Origin: Bacteroidales bacterium M5 | GTDB taxonomy: Bacteria > Bacteroidota > Bacteroidia > Bacteroidales > Muribaculaceae | Reading direction: 5' to 3' | NCBI GenBank assembly: GCA_001689535.1 | Contig: LUJP01000081.1 | Location: 1 to 39,872, forward strand | DNA: 39,872 bases | Part shown: positions 1 to 8,775 of the stretch, piece after piece | Layout of the letters: each line of letters begins with the position of its first letter | Numbering within the stretch: the stretch's first letter is position 1 | The notes under the pieces: generated by a model | The model's input: the letters and a program-made list of their open reading frames with translations, nothing else | The model's database searches: none | What the model was told of the DNA's origin: nothing | Program-made: the position numbers and the translations under genes

Positions 1-129
1 CGCCGTAGCGTGTCCGCTGAATAGTTACTCTCTCATGAAGCAGAAAATAAATTTCGCTAAAAGTAAATACGTCTCTCAAGTTACGCGAATCCGCGGGCGA
101 TGACCGGCAATCAGGGCTATGTCGCATGC

Positions 130-160
130 TTGTAGATTGTTATGGGAATAAATATATTTG
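130..160 (+). promoter_or_regulatory. Bacteroidota-type promoter for the Omp85-like gene
   Basis: TTG at 130-132, 20 nt of spacing, then TATATTTG at 153-160, matching the Bacteroidota sigma-ABfr pattern (TTTG, 19-21 nt, TAnnTTTG). Transcription would start near 167. A TTG codon at 158 that extends the reading frame lies inside this -7 box, so the promoter also argues for the downstream ATG at 215 as start. Confidence 0.55.
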
Positions 161-214
161 CAGTCGTTTTCAGACTGTTCCGGGGCCGAAGGTCGTGGAT
201 TTCCTTTCGTAGTT

Positions 215-1435
215 ATGCCTTTAAAAAAAATAGCAGCATTGGTATTATTCCTGGTTTCGTTTTCTATGCCTGTAAAGGGTATGGGTGTGACCGGCGTGAA
301 GTTATCGGAGGGGAGGGCATTGACTGGTGACAGCGTCCACGTGGCGCAGGCCAATGACTCTACGTACGGTGAAACACACGGTTTCATAGAAAAAATAAAG
401 GCATATTTCAAGGAATCGAACACTGAGAAACGTCACAAGCGGTTTGACTTCAGCGTGATAGGAGGCCCACATTATTCTTCAGATACCAAACTTGGCCTCG
501 GACTTGTGGCTGCCGGTTTTTACCGTAAAAATATCGCCGACAGTCTCACTACGCCATCCAATGTGTCGCTCTACGGGGATATATCCACCGTGGGGTTCTG
601 GCTTATAGGAGTGCGTGGTGACCATATATTTCCGCAGGACAAGCAAAGACTGGATTATAATGTGTATTTCTATTCCTTCCCGCGCCATTTCTGGGGTATA
701 GGATATGCCGCCGGTTCAGAGGCATCGGATTATACCGACTACCGCGAGCTTTATCTGCGGGCGAGCGTTGACTATCTTTTCAGGATAGGCCGGGCATTCT
801 ACATGGGCCCTGCGGCAGAATTCCAGCGGTCGGTGGCAAAGGATATCACCCCTGATAATCTTTATCGGTGGAATGGCGAGAAGCTCAACTGCACCAATGC
901 CGGTATCGGCTTCAGAGTCCAGTATGACTCGCGCGATAATCTCACGGCGGCGACGTCTGGATTTTATTGCGCTTTGGAACAGCGTTATTTTCCTTCCTTT
1001 GCAGGAAATATGCCAAAAGATTTCGGCTACTCCGAACTAAGCCTGCGGTTTTACCGCGGAGTGTGGAAGGGTGGGGTTCTGGCCGGAGCGTATCATGCCA
1101 GATTAAGCTACGGCGATGTGCCCTGGAGCCAGCTGTCCACATTTGGTGGCAGCAGTACTATGCGTGGTTATTACGAAGGGCGTTTCCGCGATAAAGGAGA
1201 GATGGATATCACATTCGAGCTCCGTCAGCAGGTGTACCGGCGCAACGGTCTTGCTGTGTGGGCCGGTGCGGGCACTGTCTTTCCGCGTTTTTCGGCCATG
1301 CGTTTCCGCCACATATTGCCCAATGCCGGCATAGGCTACCGGTGGGAATTCAAGAGCCGGACAAACGTAAGGGTCGACTTCGGTGTAGGCCGGGGGGAGA
1401 CAGCCTTCATATTCAGTATAAACGAAGCTTTCTGA
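215..1435 (+). CDS. BamA/TamA (Omp85) family outer membrane protein without POTRA domains
   Basis: About 406 residues. The ATG at 215 opens directly on a Sec signal peptide (MPLKKIAALVLFLVSF, cleavage likely near residue 22), and it lies just downstream of a promoter whose -7 box covers the alternative TTG at 158. After a short charged linker, most of the protein alternates polar and aromatic residues as in a beta barrel. It contains the surface-antigen-type sequence STFGGSSTMRGYYEGRFRDK, which resembles the conserved RGY/RGF lid-loop region of Omp85 barrels, and it ends in Phe (SINEAF) as outer membrane barrels usually do. BamA normally has five POTRA repeats before the barrel. Here only about 60 residues precede it, so this is a short accessory Omp85 barrel and not the essential assembly factor. 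The substrate is unknown. It is probably co-transcribed with the phosphoethanolamine transferase that follows. Confidence 0.75.
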   Translation: MPLKKIAALVLFLVSFSMPVKGMGVTGVKLSEGRALTGDSVHVAQANDSTYGETHGFIEKIKAYFKESNTEKRHKRFDFSVIGGPHYSSDTKLGLGLVAAGFYRKNIADSLTTPSNVSLYGDISTVGFWLIGVRGDHIFPQDKQRLDYNVYFYSFPRHFWGIGYAAGSEASDYTDYRELYLRASVDYLFRIGRAFYMGPAAEFQRSVAKDITPDNLYRWNGEKLNCTNAGIGFRVQYDSRDNLTAATSGFYCALEQRYFPSFAGNMPKDFGYSELSLRFYRGVWKGGVLAGAYHARLSYGDVPWSQLSTFGGSSTMRGYYEGRFRDKGEMDITFELRQQVYRRNGLAVWAGAGTVFPRFSAMRFRHILPNAGIGYRWEFKSRTNVRVDFGVGRGETAFIFSINEAF

Positions 1436-1451
1436 TGTGAGAATCAGATTA

Positions 1452-3170
1452 ATGGTGTATTTCAAAATGGGAAACAATTCAAATCTTTCGAAGTATCTGC
1501 TTCCGGTTATTATCCTATGGACGGTAATAGGCTGCCTGATACCAAATATCTGTCTTTCTGTTACCGAGGGAATGAGCGTAATTCAGCGCATTACCAATAT
1601 AGTGTTGTCCGCGGGCATATATTGGTTGCTTATGTCGCTTACCCGAAACACGGGAAAAGCGGGCCTGTGGATGGTGATTCTGGATTTTTTCGCAGCGTTC
1701 CAGGTCGTTCTCATCTATATATACGGCCGTTCTGTGCTGGCCGTGGATATGCTGCTGAATGTTGTGACCACTAATTATGGCGAGGCTTCCGAATTGCTCC
1801 GCTCCATGCTGCCGGCCATAATGATTGTACTGGCGGTGTATCTCCCCCCGCTCATACTTTCAGGTGTGGCCGTTTCAAAAGGCCTGCGGCTGTCAAAGAA
1901 AGCGCTTGGTTTTAACCGTCTGGGAAGTCTTGTGGCCATCTGTATAGGCCTTATATGCTATATGGCGTCTTTCTTCAGCGCTCGTCCGTTTCATCCGGTT
2001 ACGGATATTTATCCGCTCAATGTCGGCTACAATATCTGCCTGGCGATAGAGCGTACGGTTCTCACATCGCAATTCAAAGAGAATACGGCTTCCTATACCT
2101 TCGGCTCTGTCCCCACGCATCCTGAAGGACTCAGCGAGCTCTACGTGATAGTGATAGGAGAGACCTCGCGTGCCGAAAACTGGCAGCTCGCGGGCTATGA
2201 CCGTCACACCAATATGCCGCTGGCATCCGATTCGGCACTGGTGTTTTTCAAGCGTGCCATAAGCCAGTCCAACACCACCCACAAGAGCGTCCCCATGCTG
2301 CTCTCGCCTGTGGACGCCTCCACATTCAACGACAGTATCTACTCAACCCGCGGAATCCTTTCGGCATTCCGCGAGGCTGGCTTTTCAACCGCGTTCATAT
2401 CAAATCAGCGGCGCAATCATTCTTTCATTGATTTCATGGGCGAGGAAGCCGATACGGTGATGTTTCTCAAGGATAATCTGAATACGGCTGATGCTGAGGC
2501 CCATTTCGATGAAATGACCCTCGAACCTCTTGCCGCAATCCTGCAGTCCAATCCGAAGAAGCAGCTGGTGGTCATTCACAGCTACGGCTCGCATTTCTCA
2601 TACGATGACCGCTATCCCGAATCCGCAGCTATGTATCTTCCCGATTCTCCGCTCAAGGTCGACCGCTCCTGCAAGAAGGAGCTGGTCAACGCTTACGACA
2701 ACTCGATAGCCTACACTTCCGATTTTCTTGCCGGGATTATCAACCTTCTGAAGACCCGCACGGGAATTTCTGCCCTGATGTACACTAGCGATCACGGCGA
2801 GGACCTTTTCGACGACGACCGCGACCTCTTTCTTCATGCCTCGCCGGTTCCGAGCTACTACCAGCTGCATGTCCCGTTTTTAGTGTGGACCTCGGAAGGC
2901 TATGATGACGCTCTGCCGGGACGCATCACGGCCCTGAGGCAAAACCGTGAAAAGCCGGTTGCCACAAGTGTGTCGTTTTTCCATACGGCTCTTGATATCG
3001 CAGGAATCCGTTGGCCCGGTCATGACACGAAACGCTCCGTGGCCTCTTTTGATTACACGCCTGCAGGCATGTTCTATCTCACAGACCATAACGAAGCCGT
3101 GCCCCTTAAGGATTGCGGCCTCAAGGAGCCCGATTTCGACAGATTCAATCAGCTCGGTGTGGAGCTGTAA
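1452..3170 (+). CDS. Phosphoethanolamine transferase (EptA-like, sulfatase fold)
   Basis: Inner membrane enzyme expected to move phosphoethanolamine from phosphatidylethanolamine to a lipid A or core glycan. About five hydrophobic segments fill the first 200 residues, followed by a periplasmic sulfatase-type domain. Family motifs are present: VIVIGETSRAENWQLAGYDR (metal-binding Glu), NTTHKSVPMLLSP (one of the Thr is the nucleophile that carries phosphoethanolamine) and TSDHGEDL (Asp-His metal ligands). The frame is open from a GTG at 1437, but the ATG at 1452 has a purine-rich stretch before it and is preferred; the ATG at 1467 is also possible. It starts 16 nt after the Omp85-like gene ends, so the two are probably one operon. 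In other bacteria such enzymes mask lipid A phosphates and lower sensitivity to cationic peptides. The exact acceptor cannot be told from sequence. Confidence 0.87.
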   Translation: MVYFKMGNNSNLSKYLLPVIILWTVIGCLIPNICLSVTEGMSVIQRITNIVLSAGIYWLLMSLTRNTGKAGLWMVILDFFAAFQVVLIYIYGRSVLAVDMLLNVVTTNYGEASELLRSMLPAIMIVLAVYLPPLILSGVAVSKGLRLSKKALGFNRLGSLVAICIGLICYMASFFSARPFHPVTDIYPLNVGYNICLAIERTVLTSQFKENTASYTFGSVPTHPEGLSELYVIVIGETSRAENWQLAGYDRHTNMPLASDSALVFFKRAISQSNTTHKSVPMLLSPVDASTFNDSIYSTRGILSAFREAGFSTAFISNQRRNHSFIDFMGEEADTVMFLKDNLNTADAEAHFDEMTLEPLAAILQSNPKKQLVVIHSYGSHFSYDDRYPESAAMYLPDSPLKVDRSCKKELVNAYDNSIAYTSDFLAGIINLLKTRTGISALMYTSDHGEDLFDDDRDLFLHASPVPSYYQLHVPFLVWTSEGYDDALPGRITALRQNREKPVATSVSFFHTALDIAGIRWPGHDTKRSVASFDYTPAGMFYLTDHNEAVPLKDCGLKEPDFDRFNQLGVEL

Positions 3171-3181
3171 GTGGGGTAGGG

Positions 3182-3787
3182 TTATTTTGAGGGTCCCTGT
3201 CGGTTAAGTATGTGCTTCTCATCCTTCACTTCAAACTGAAGTGTGGTGCCCTTCACTTTCACATCGTCGAGCTTCTGATAGCTCAGATAGTGCTGTAGGA
3301 GGGTGTGGGTCAGTGTTGCCTTCATGGCGCCGGCAATCTGCGGGCGGATAGAGTCTGTCGGGATGGTTCCCGGACTGAAACCGGGGTCGGAAGTTATCAC
3401 CACGGCATCGGGATCAACCTCCACCGTCATTGTGGCGGGGTCGAGTGCCAGCAGCAGTTCGTCGTCGTCCACGGCGGTCCAGTGTCCCGAGATGTATGAC
3501 TTGGCGGCTGCCGAAATACTGAACGGGCTCATTATGGTGGCGCTTCCGGAGAAAGATCCGGTAGATGAAATTAGCGAGGTGATAATCACCATGCCTCCCT
3601 TGGAGGTCGAATCGCGTTCGAATACTATATTTTCAATAGCGGTTGCCGTGCTTCCGTCGTCGGCCATGAATGCTGTGGGATTGGATGTCCAGGTTCCGGC
3701 TACTTCTCCGGCAAGTTTTTTTGTCTCGTCGCAGCCGGCAAGCACCACTGCGGTTACGGCCAGGAGGCCAAGTAAAAGTTTTCGCAT
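3182..3787 (-). CDS. Hypothetical lipoprotein of about 200 residues
   Basis: The start is a type II signal peptide with lipobox LAGC (Cys19), so the mature protein should be lipid-anchored in the envelope. The remainder is rich in Ser, Thr and small residues. A GTWTSNP segment near residue 31 and alternating hydrophobic stretches suggest a small beta-barrel or lipocalin-like fold, but no family is recognised with confidence and no function is assigned. It is convergent with the transferase gene, whose stop lies 11 nt away with no clear hairpin between them, and divergent from the fumarase gene. Confidence 0.7.
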   Translation of the reverse strand: MRKLLLGLLAVTAVVLAGCDETKKLAGEVAGTWTSNPTAFMADDGSTATAIENIVFERDSTSKGGMVIITSLISSTGSFSGSATIMSPFSISAAAKSYISGHWTAVDDDELLLALDPATMTVEVDPDAVVITSDPGFSPGTIPTDSIRPQIAGAMKATLTHTLLQHYLSYQKLDDVKVKGTTLQFEVKDEKHILNRQGPSK

Positions 3788-3829
3788 AACAGGAATTTTT
3801 AAAATATAACTTACGCCCCGGTATTATTG

Positions 3830-3861
3830 TTTGTTTTAACACGCATAAATTTCTAAATTTG
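3830..3861 (+). promoter_or_regulatory. Promoter of the fumarase gene
   Basis: TTTG at 3830-3833, a 20-nt spacer, then TAAATTTG at 3854-3861: a full match to the Bacteroidota housekeeping promoter. Transcription would begin near 3868, giving a leader of about 65 nt. A second TATATTTG at 3878-3885 lacks a well-spaced upstream element. Confidence 0.6.
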
Positions 3862-3932
3862 CATAAATCATAATTCCTATATTTGCATCAACAGATTATT
3901 CAAATCTATAACACTCAAATACCTGAATCGAT

Positions 3933-5582
3933 ATGGCTACTAAACCGTTTAAGTATCAGAAGATGTTTCCTATGTCGCCGGACACCACGGAATACTATCT
4001 TCTGACATCGGACTATGTGAAAGTTGAAAACTGGGCCGGACACGAGATGCTCGTCGTCGACCCCGAGGCGCTTACCGTTCTTGCCCGTCAGGCCACACAC
4101 GACAATGCCTTCATGCTGCGCCGTGAGCACAATGAGCTTGTGGCCAAGATTCTCAAGGACCCCGAGGCAAGCCAGAACGATAAGTTTGTGGCTCTGACCA
4201 TGCTTCGCAACGCCGAGGTGGCTGCAAAGGGCCAGCTTCCTTTCTGCCAGGACACCGGTACGGCAATCATCCACGGTAACAAAGGCCAGAACGTATATAC
4301 CGGCGGTGGCGATGAAGAACGCCTTTCAAAGGGCGTCTACGACACCTATACCGAAAACAATCTCCGCTACTCGCAGAACGCACCTCTGAATATGTATGAC
4401 GAGGTGAATACCGGCTGCAATCTTCCCGCACAGATTGACCTCCATGCGGTTGACGGAAACGAATACAAGTTCCTTTTCGTGGCTAAGGGCGGCGGTTCTG
4501 CCAACAAGACCTATCTCTATCAGGAGACCAAGGCTCTTATCAATCCCAAGACTCTCGTGCCTTTCCTCGTGGAGAAGATGAAGACTCTCGGCACGGCTGC
4601 TTGTCCTCCCTATCACATCGCATTCGTGATCGGAGGCACCTCAGCCGAGATGAACCTCGCCACCGTAAAGAAGGCATCGGTGAAATACTATGACAATCTT
4701 CCCACCGAAGGCAACGAACTCGGTCACGCCTTCCGCGATGTCGAGCTTGAGAAACAGCTCCTCGAGGAAACCCGCAAAATCGGTCTCGGCGCCCAGTTCG
4801 GCGGCAAATACTTCGCCCACGATATCCGTGTGATCCGTCTTCCCCGTCACGGCGCTTCATGCCCCGTAGGTCTCGGCGTATCCTGCTCTGCCGACCGTAA
4901 TGTGAAGGCTAAAATCAATGCCCAGGGTCTGTGGATTGAGAAACTCGATGCAAACCCCGGCGAGCTCATCCCCGAGGAATACCGCAAGGAAGGCGAGGGC
5001 GATGTTGTGACAATCGATCTCAACCGTCCCATGAACGAAGTGCTTGCCGAGCTCACCAAATACCCCGTCTCCACCCGTCTGTCGCTCAACGGTACCATTA
5101 TTGTGGGCCGCGACATAGCTCATGCAAAAATCAAGGAGCGTCTTGACCGCGGCGAGCCGATGCCCCAGTATCTCAAGGACCATCCCATCTATTATGCCGG
5201 TCCCGCAAAGACCCCTGAGGGAATGCCTTCAGGCTCCTTCGGCCCGACGACGGCAGGACGTATGGACCCCTACGTTGACCAGTTCCAGGCTGCCGGCGGA
5301 TCCATGATAATGATTGCGAAGGGCAATCGCAGCAAGCAGGTGACCGACGCCTGCCACAAGCACGGAGGTTTCTATCTCGGCTCGATAGGCGGCCCTGCTG
5401 CCATTCTCGCGCAGAATTCTATCAAGAAGGTTGAGCTTCTCGAGTATCCCGAACTCGGCATGGAAGCCATCTGGAAGATTGAGGTCGAGAACTTCCCCGC
5501 ATTCATCCTCGTTGATGACAAGGGCAATGATTTCTTCACCGAAATCGCCGAGAAGTGCAAGAATTGCGCTATAGCCAAGTAA
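3933..5582 (+). CDS. fumA/fumB-type: Class I fumarate hydratase (iron-sulfur, single chain)
   Basis: Catalyses the reversible hydration of fumarate to malate in the cytosol, serving the reductive branch to succinate or the TCA cycle in anaerobes. At 549 residues it has the length of single-chain class I fumarases such as E. coli FumA. The three Cys expected to hold the oxygen-labile 4Fe-4S cluster fall at residues 105 (LPFCQDTGT), 224 (AACPPYHI) and 318 (GLGVSCSAD), the same positions I recall for FumA. The conserved GCNLPAQIDL, GGTSAEMNLA and FGPTTAGRMD stretches are also present. The ATG at 3933 is preceded by a promoter with a leader of about 65 nt, and a strong terminator follows, so the gene is monocistronic. 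The beta domain (about 380-549) corresponds to the separate FumB subunit of two-chain class I enzymes. Confidence 0.95.
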   Translation: MATKPFKYQKMFPMSPDTTEYYLLTSDYVKVENWAGHEMLVVDPEALTVLARQATHDNAFMLRREHNELVAKILKDPEASQNDKFVALTMLRNAEVAAKGQLPFCQDTGTAIIHGNKGQNVYTGGGDEERLSKGVYDTYTENNLRYSQNAPLNMYDEVNTGCNLPAQIDLHAVDGNEYKFLFVAKGGGSANKTYLYQETKALINPKTLVPFLVEKMKTLGTAACPPYHIAFVIGGTSAEMNLATVKKASVKYYDNLPTEGNELGHAFRDVELEKQLLEETRKIGLGAQFGGKYFAHDIRVIRLPRHGASCPVGLGVSCSADRNVKAKINAQGLWIEKLDANPGELIPEEYRKEGEGDVVTIDLNRPMNEVLAELTKYPVSTRLSLNGTIIVGRDIAHAKIKERLDRGEPMPQYLKDHPIYYAGPAKTPEGMPSGSFGPTTAGRMDPYVDQFQAAGGSMIMIAKGNRSKQVTDACHKHGGFYLGSIGGPAAILAQNSIKKVELLEYPELGMEAIWKIEVENFPAFILVDDKGNDFFTEIAEKCKNCAIAK

Positions 5583-5601
5583 TCTGATCTTAGATTCTTA
5601 T

Positions 5602-5656
5602 AAAAACGGGTCGCGCCACCTGAGCTTGATGCTCTGTGGCGCGGCCTGATGTTTTT
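5602..5656. terminator. Bidirectional terminator between fumarase and M18 peptidase genes
   Basis: The inverted repeat CGCGCCAC (5612-5619) / GTGGCGCG (5636-5643) extends outward by three more pairs. It has A5 on the left (5602-5606) and T5 on the right (5652-5656), so it can end transcripts from both convergent genes. Confidence 0.8.
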
Positions 5657-5692
5657 GTATAAGGCTGAATCCGGTTTTGGATGTCCGGCGCT

Positions 5693-7018
5693 TTACAGAC
5701 GGAAGAATTCTATAAAGGAGTCAATGATATAGTCAACATCGGCGGTCGAAGCGGTTTCGCGCACCGAATGCATGGCCCAGAGAGCGGCTCCCATGTCGAC
5801 TCCGCGCAGGTTTATCTGCGAGGTGAGGATGTTGCCGAGAGTCGAGCCTCCAGCCACATCGCTGTGGTTCACGAAATACTGTACCGGTACGCCTGCCTTC
5901 TTGCAGATTCCGGCATAGATGGCGGCGCTTTCGGCATCCGTCATGTATTTGCAGTTGGCGTTTATCTTTATCACCGGGCCGTGACCGAGCAGGGGATGGC
6001 TTGTGGGATCCTGCTTCTCAGGATAATTGGGATGCAGTCCGTGGGCGTTGTCGGCGGAGATCATGAAGCTGCGCGCAACGCTTCTCAGATAGTCCTCCTC
6101 GCTGTGTCCCTGAATGGAGAATATGCGGCGCAGTGTGTCCATGAGCAGAGGGGATGCCGCGCCCTGCTTGGTGCCGCTGCCGGTCTCCTCATTGTCGAAT
6201 ATAGCAGCCACGCGAATGTCGGCGCTTTCTTCGGGAGCATCGATAAGCGCTGATATGGCCGCATGGGCCATGCTGAGGTCGTCGATGCGGCCGGAGGTTA
6301 TATATTCGTTGTGAAGCCCCAGAGTGCAGGCGGGGGTGGTATCGAAAAGCGAGAGGTCGAAGTCGAGAATCTTTTCGGCTGGCACACCGAGTTCCCCGGC
6401 TACGAGATTTATCAGCAGATTGTCGGCTTCAAGAGCATCGTTTACCACGCCTATCACCGGCAGCATGTCTTTCTGTTTGGAAAGCGGATTGCCTTCGTTC
6501 ACCTGACGGTTGAAGTGAATGGCGAGATGGGGAATGGTGAGGAGCGGGCGGCGGATGCACACTGTGCGGATTTCCGGCTCAAGCACGTTGCCGCTGTCAA
6601 GTATCACCCTTCCGGCGATTGACAACGGGCGGTCGAACCATGTGTATAGAATCGGGCCACCGTAAACCTCCGTGTTGAGTTTCACCACACCGCCTTCCGT
6701 GCGTATGGCGGCTTTTGGCTTGATGCGGAAACCTGGGCTGTCACTGTGTGCCGAGATTATGTGGCAGGCCGGAATGGCTGACTTACCTGTTGCCGAGGGC
6801 ATTCTCCATGCCATTACCGCGGAATTGTTCTTCACTGTGAAGTATTTGCCGCCGGGTTGCAGGCCCCAGCTGTCGGCTGCGTCAAGCCTCCGGAAAGAGG
6901 CGGCTTCAAGGCGGCGGCAGATTTCATCGGCCGCAAGGAAATTTACCACAGAGGCATCAAGGAAAGCCATAAGGTCGGCTACGCGGGCCGACACCGGATT
7001 AGTCTTGGTAGTCATCAT
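5693..7018 (-). CDS. apeB: M18 family aminopeptidase
   Basis: Zinc-dependent cytosolic aminopeptidase of the aspartyl-aminopeptidase family (Lap4/DAP/ApeB type) that removes N-terminal, often acidic, residues from peptides. It has 441 residues, normal for the family. Expected metal and catalytic positions are visible: His91 (SAHSDSPGF), Asp246/247 (GRIDDLS), Glu277/278 (DNEETGSGT), Asp323 (SADNAHG) and His417 (MHSVRE). The start ATG lies 20 nt inside the end of the DUF5063 gene, so translation is probably coupled. It is the last gene of a five-gene minus-strand operon. The symbol is given by family similarity; substrate preference is not shown by the sequence. Confidence 0.9.
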   Translation of the reverse strand: MMTTKTNPVSARVADLMAFLDASVVNFLAADEICRRLEAASFRRLDAADSWGLQPGGKYFTVKNNSAVMAWRMPSATGKSAIPACHIISAHSDSPGFRIKPKAAIRTEGGVVKLNTEVYGGPILYTWFDRPLSIAGRVILDSGNVLEPEIRTVCIRRPLLTIPHLAIHFNRQVNEGNPLSKQKDMLPVIGVVNDALEADNLLINLVAGELGVPAEKILDFDLSLFDTTPACTLGLHNEYITSGRIDDLSMAHAAISALIDAPEESADIRVAAIFDNEETGSGTKQGAASPLLMDTLRRIFSIQGHSEEDYLRSVARSFMISADNAHGLHPNYPEKQDPTSHPLLGHGPVIKINANCKYMTDAESAAIYAGICKKAGVPVQYFVNHSDVAGGSTLGNILTSQINLRGVDMGAALWAMHSVRETASTADVDYIIDSFIEFFRL

Positions 7019-7541
7019 CGTATTGATTGTCGGGTGAATTGTATTTTATATGATTGAGCGGGCGCATCACGTTACACAGTGTCGCGCTCCAATAGTTCTC
7101 AAAGTCGTATTTGAGCGAGGCGAGAGCGGCCGTCACAAGATATGATGGCGCATCCTTTACCGATTCTATGAAGTTGTAGAACACCTGAAACAGGTCGGCC
7201 AGACCTTCTGAGACCGAGGCGGCTATCGGGGTGTCGGAATATTTCATATCCTCCTCGAATACTTCCAGATATGTGTCGTTCTCTCCCATCAGTGCGGCCA
7301 TGGCGTTTCTCACTTCGTCGTAATGGTTTTCATCAAGCGCGGAGTCAAGGCCCATGGCCTCTTCCATGTTGTCGGCGGAAAGGTCGGAGGCTGAGATGTA
7401 AATGCGGGGAAGCAGACGCAGCATGGTGTCGGTGAAGCTACGTGAGTCGGCTTCGGCCGAGTTCTCTACAGCGGCGCAATATTCGTTGCAGAGGGCTATG
7501 AGTGCAAGTGAATTGGGGCTAAGCTTATCGGTATTGTTCAT
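6999..7541 (-). CDS. DUF5063 domain protein
   Basis: An acidic, largely helical cytosolic protein of 180 residues with no signal peptide and a very acidic tail (DNQYDDDYQD). The pattern (an N-terminal helix with LIALCNEYCAAVE, the central segment DEVRNAMAALMGENDTYLE, and Tyr/Trp-rich helices near the C-terminus) fits DUF5063, a family typical of Bacteroidota whose function is unknown. Its end overlaps the M18 peptidase start, and nadD ends 12 nt before its own start, so it is an internal gene of the yicC-gmk-nadD operon. No function is inferred. Confidence 0.75.
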   Translation of the reverse strand: MNNTDKLSPNSLALIALCNEYCAAVENSAEADSRSFTDTMLRLLPRIYISASDLSADNMEEAMGLDSALDENHYDEVRNAMAALMGENDTYLEVFEEDMKYSDTPIAASVSEGLADLFQVFYNFIESVKDAPSYLVTAALASLKYDFENYWSATLCNVMRPLNHIKYNSPDNQYDDDYQD

Positions 7542-7553
7542 GAAGGTATAGTT

Positions 7554-8156
7554 TTATTTCATGTATAGAGAGTGCTTCACTATATAATTCCAGACCCGGG
7601 AGGTCACAAAATACTCCATGTTGTGTCCCGACGCTATGGCCTGCCTTATGAATGTGCTTGAGATGTCAAGAAGCGGGGCTTTTTCAAGCAGTGTCACGCC
7701 TTGTGGAAGCGTTCGGGCATCCACTTCGTAGCCGGGGCGTGGATATATGATAGGGGAGAAGCGTTCTATGATTTCTTCGGGGAATTTCCAGCGGTCGAAC
7801 AGTTTCCAGTTGTCGCTCCCTATTATCAGAGAGAATTTCGCGTCGGGGTGGAGGCGGCTGATTTCACGGAGAGTGTTGATGGTGTAGGTAGGCAGAGGCA
7901 TCGAAAGTTCGATGGTGCTGATTTTCAACAGTGGGTTATCACCGATTGCGAGGCGCAGCATCGCCAGACGGTCATCGTCGTCCACCGGTCGCTCTTCTCC
8001 GGCTTTCAGCGGGTTTAGCGGGCTCACCGACAGCCATACCTCATCCAGTCCTGCAAACTGGGCCATGTAGTCGGCCAGAATCAGATGGCCTGTGTGCACA
8101 GGATTGAACGAGCCTCCGTAGAAACCTATATGGCGCTTTCGCTCATTTCCATCCAT
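7554..8156 (-). CDS. nadD: Nicotinate-nucleotide adenylyltransferase
   Basis: Joins ATP and nicotinate mononucleotide to form deamido-NAD in NAD biosynthesis. The nucleotidyltransferase motif GFYGGSFNPVHTGHL occupies residues 11-25 with the T/HxGH signature (His21, His24). The second signature ISSTFIRQAIASG near residue 167 binds phosphates. The length of 200 residues is normal. The gene follows gmk by 20 nt and precedes DUF5063 by 12 nt in the same operon. Confidence 0.95.
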   Translation of the reverse strand: MDGNERKRHIGFYGGSFNPVHTGHLILADYMAQFAGLDEVWLSVSPLNPLKAGEERPVDDDDRLAMLRLAIGDNPLLKISTIELSMPLPTYTINTLREISRLHPDAKFSLIIGSDNWKLFDRWKFPEEIIERFSPIIYPRPGYEVDARTLPQGVTLLEKAPLLDISSTFIRQAIASGHNMEYFVTSRVWNYIVKHSLYMK

Positions 8157-8176
8157 AATCGTTGGGGGCGCAAGTT

Positions 8177-8761
8177 TCAGGCCTTCGGGGATGTGAATTC
8201 CAGAATTTCACGCTCAGCGTTGTCAACGGCTTCTTCAAGATTGTCGTTGATCACGGTGGTGTCGTAGCGCGGAGCGAATGTGAGTTCGAATTCGGCCTTA
8301 CCCACGCGCTCGTCGATAGCTTCCTTGGTGTCTGTGCCGCGCGATTCGAGCCGGCGGCGCAGCTCCTTTACCGAAGGGGGCATGATGAAGATGCTTTTGG
8401 CGCGGTCGCCATACATTTCCTTTACTCTTACGCCGCCTTTCACGTCAATGTCGAGAACCACATTCTCTCCGCGAGCGCACCGGTTTTCCACTTCCTCTTT
8501 GAGTGTGCCGTAGAAGCGGCCGGGATATACTTCTTCGTATTCCACGAAAGCGTTGTTGGCTATCGCGTCGCGGAACTCGCTGTCAGAAAGGAAGTGGTAG
8601 TGCACGCCATCGGTCTCGCCCTCGCGGGGCTGCCGGTTGGTGGCCGAGACGGAGAATTTCATATCAACGTTACCACGGTCCATTATGGCCTTGATGATGG
8701 TGGATTTTCCGCAGCCGGAAGGGGCGGAGATGATTATGATTTTTCCCTGTGAAGGTGTCAT
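8177..8761 (-). CDS. gmk: Guanylate kinase
   Basis: Phosphorylates GMP to GDP with ATP, an essential step of guanine nucleotide synthesis in the cytosol. The P-loop APSGCGKST lies at residues 13-21. The GMP-binding region follows (SATNRQPREGETDGVHY, and later FVEYEEVYPGRFYGT), then VVLDIDVKGG and the lid segment RRRLESRGTDTKEAI. Length 194 residues is standard. It lies 14 nt downstream of yicC; a yicC-gmk pairing is widespread in bacteria. Confidence 0.97.
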   Translation of the reverse strand: MTPSQGKIIIISAPSGCGKSTIIKAIMDRGNVDMKFSVSATNRQPREGETDGVHYHFLSDSEFRDAIANNAFVEYEEVYPGRFYGTLKEEVENRCARGENVVLDIDVKGGVRVKEMYGDRAKSIFIMPPSVKELRRRLESRGTDTKEAIDERVGKAEFELTFAPRYDTTVINDNLEEAVDNAEREILEFTSPKA

Positions 8762-8775
8762 GCGGTATATGGATT

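Noticed and set aside
158..214. TTG-initiated N-terminal extension of the Omp85-like protein
   Set aside because: The TTG is inside the predicted -7 box, and the signal peptide begins at the ATG at 215.
3303..3809. A 168-codon plus-strand frame
   Set aside because: Antisense to the small lipoprotein with a clear lipobox; the product is low-complexity Ser/Val repeats.
5681..6253. A 190-codon plus-strand frame
   Set aside because: Antisense to the C-terminal part of the M18 aminopeptidase, which has all metal ligands.
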